Of a stretch of DNA of 64,000 nucleotides, positions 63,056 through 64,000 are shown piece after piece. The notes under the pieces are model-generated. The model saw only the letters and a program-made list of their open reading frames with translations, was not told the DNA's origin and made no database searches. Location of the stretch: contig CAVXXJ010000006.1 of NCBI GenBank assembly GCA_963765705.1, positions 310,001 to 374,000 of the forward strand, given 5' to 3'. The position numbers were made by a program, and so were the translations under genes. Position 1 is the stretch's first letter, and each line of letters starts with the position of its first letter. This DNA comes from Gaiellasilicea sp963765705. GTDB lineage: Bacteria; Actinomycetota; Thermoleophilia; Gaiellales; Gaiellaceae.

Positions 63056-63847
63056 GTGAGCGTGCTCGCGAGGAACAACGTGAACCTGTCCGGTCGGGTC
63101 GACGGCACGCCGATGCTGTTCGCCCACGGGTTCGGCTGCGACCAGAACATGTGGCGCCAGGTCGCGCCCGCGTTCGAGGACGAGTATCGCGTCGTCCTCT
63201 TCGACCACGTCGGCGCGGGCCGCTCCGACCATTCGGCCTACAGCCGAGCCAAGTACGACACCCTCAGCGGCTACGCCGACGACGTGCTCGAGATCTGCCG
63301 CCAACTCGAGCTCCGCGACGTGATCTTCGTCGGCCACTCCGTCAGTGCGATGATCGGCGTCCTCGCGGCCTTGCAGGAGCCGGAGCGGTTCGCGAAGCTC
63401 GTCCTCGTCGGCCCCTCGCCGCGCTACACGAACGACGAAGGCTACGTCGGCGGGTTCACCCGCGAGGACATCGAGGGTCTGCTGGACTCGCTGGACAGCA
63501 ACTACCTCGGCTGGGCGGCGGCCTACGCCCCCGCGATCATGGGCACCGCGCAGCCGGCCGAGCTCCAGGAGGAGCTGACGAACAGCTTCTGCCGAACTGA
63601 TCCGGAGATCGCGCGTCATTTCGCGCGGGTCACGTTCCTGTCCGACAACCGCAGCGACCTCGAGGGAGTCAGGACCCCGACGCTGATCCTGCAGTGCTCG
63701 GACGACGTGATCGCGCCCGAGTCGGTCGGCGAGTACGTCCACCGGAGCATTCGAGGCAGCACGCTTGTCCGGATGCGGGCGACGGGGCACTGTCCCAACC
63801 TGAGCGCGCCCGACGAGACCATCGCCGCGATCAGGGAGTTCCTCTAG
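63056..63847 (+). CDS. Alpha/beta hydrolase, RsbQ-like
   Basis: 263 residues from GTG 63056. VLARNNVNLSGRVDGTPMLF is a typical RsbQ/KAI2 start, with FAHGFGCDQNMWRQ and the nucleophile GHSVSAMIGV. Catalytic Asp is likely in CSDDVIAPESV and His in TGHCPNLSAP. In Bacillus RsbQ partners the RsbP phosphatase; here the next gene begins like a PAS-containing protein, which fits. It could instead be a hydrolase of small lactones or a signalling receptor. Confidence 0.88.
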   Translation: MSVLARNNVNLSGRVDGTPMLFAHGFGCDQNMWRQVAPAFEDEYRVVLFDHVGAGRSDHSAYSRAKYDTLSGYADDVLEICRQLELRDVIFVGHSVSAMIGVLAALQEPERFAKLVLVGPSPRYTNDEGYVGGFTREDIEGLLDSLDSNYLGWAAAYAPAIMGTAQPAELQEELTNSFCRTDPEIARHFARVTFLSDNRSDLEGVRTPTLILQCSDDVIAPESVGEYVHRSIRGSTLVRMRATGHCPNLSAPDETIAAIREFL

Positions 63848-63857
63848 GCTCGTCGAC

Positions 63858-64000
63858 ATGCCTGCGCATGGCGGATCGGACGACGCTCCCGCTCTCGACG
63901 ATCCGACCTTGCTGGACGAGAGCCTCGAGGAGCTCTACGAGCACGCGCCCGCGGGATACCTCTCGACGCTTCCCGGCGGGCTCGTCGTGAAGGTGAACGA
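63858..64000 (+). CDS. PAS-type protein, N-terminal part (cut by window edge)
   Basis: 47 residues from ATG 63858 to the window edge. DESLEELYEHAPAGYLSTLP followed by GGLVVKVN is the start of a PAS domain, in the form seen at the N-terminus of PAS-plus-phosphatase (RsbP/RsbU-like) or PAS-kinase proteins. Ten bases separate it from the RsbQ-like gene, so the two are probably one transcript and perhaps a sigma-B-type stress module (inference). Confidence 0.6.
   Translation, partial: MPAHGGSDDAPALDDPTLLDESLEELYEHAPAGYLSTLPGGLVVKVN

Overview
The window is very GC-rich bacterial chromosome, densely packed with genes on both strands. Its NucS mismatch endonuclease, actinobacterial-type glycogen pair (GlgC/GlgA), NTGA stop/start overlaps and many secreted cell-surface proteins suggest an actinomycete (Actinomycetota). 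A deep lineage such as Thermoleophilia is my guess and is not proven by the sequence. Most genes are ordinary chromosomal ones. The accessory-looking parts are 11.8-16.6 kb and the 43.4-49.1 kb surface-protein block.

Layout. 0.3-6.0 kb: MoxR ATPase, DUF58, two VWA membrane proteins around a small secreted protein, then an HtrA-type lipoprotein protease, all joined by 4-base stop/start overlaps. 6.0-11.8 kb: thioesterase, glycosyltransferase, DUF218 protein, secreted repeat and beta-helix proteins. 11.8-16.6 kb: gene remnants (FkbM methyltransferase, serine recombinase), small enzymes, an ECF sigma operon and tRNA-Ala. 16.6-25.5 kb: DUF1996 protein, MFS exporter, two MDR-type dehydrogenases, nucS, O-methyltransferase, MBL hydrolase, a sigma factor with a membrane tail, a polytopic protein and a lipoprotein cytochrome c. 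25.5-37.9 kb: HAD hydrolase, serS, collagen-like protein, a large LuxR-type regulator, aspartate kinase, and the RNA-repair pair hen1-pnkp. 37.9-43.3 kb: a five-gene overlapping operon with sugar-polymer and methyltransferase functions. 43.3-49.1 kb: tRNA-Ser and large secreted proteins, one with four near-identical 200-residue repeats. 49.1-64 kb: glucosaminidase, glgA-glgC, a four-gene ABC-2 export block, hybrid histidine kinase, fabF, DNA ligase and an RsbQ-like hydrolase followed by the start of a PAS protein.

Two signals stand out. First, a 165-bp palindromic repeat occurs twice (7130-7294 and 16438-16601, opposite strands). Both copies start inside the TAG stop codon of the preceding gene, in the same orientation to it, and differ by compensatory base-pair changes, so the fold appears to be maintained. 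Second, about two dozen reading-frame breaks are each repaired by removing exactly one base; none needs a base added. The bias points to insertion-type sequence error rather than decay, and half of the breaks lie between 53.1 and 58.8 kb. Coordinates of broken genes below span the whole repaired gene.
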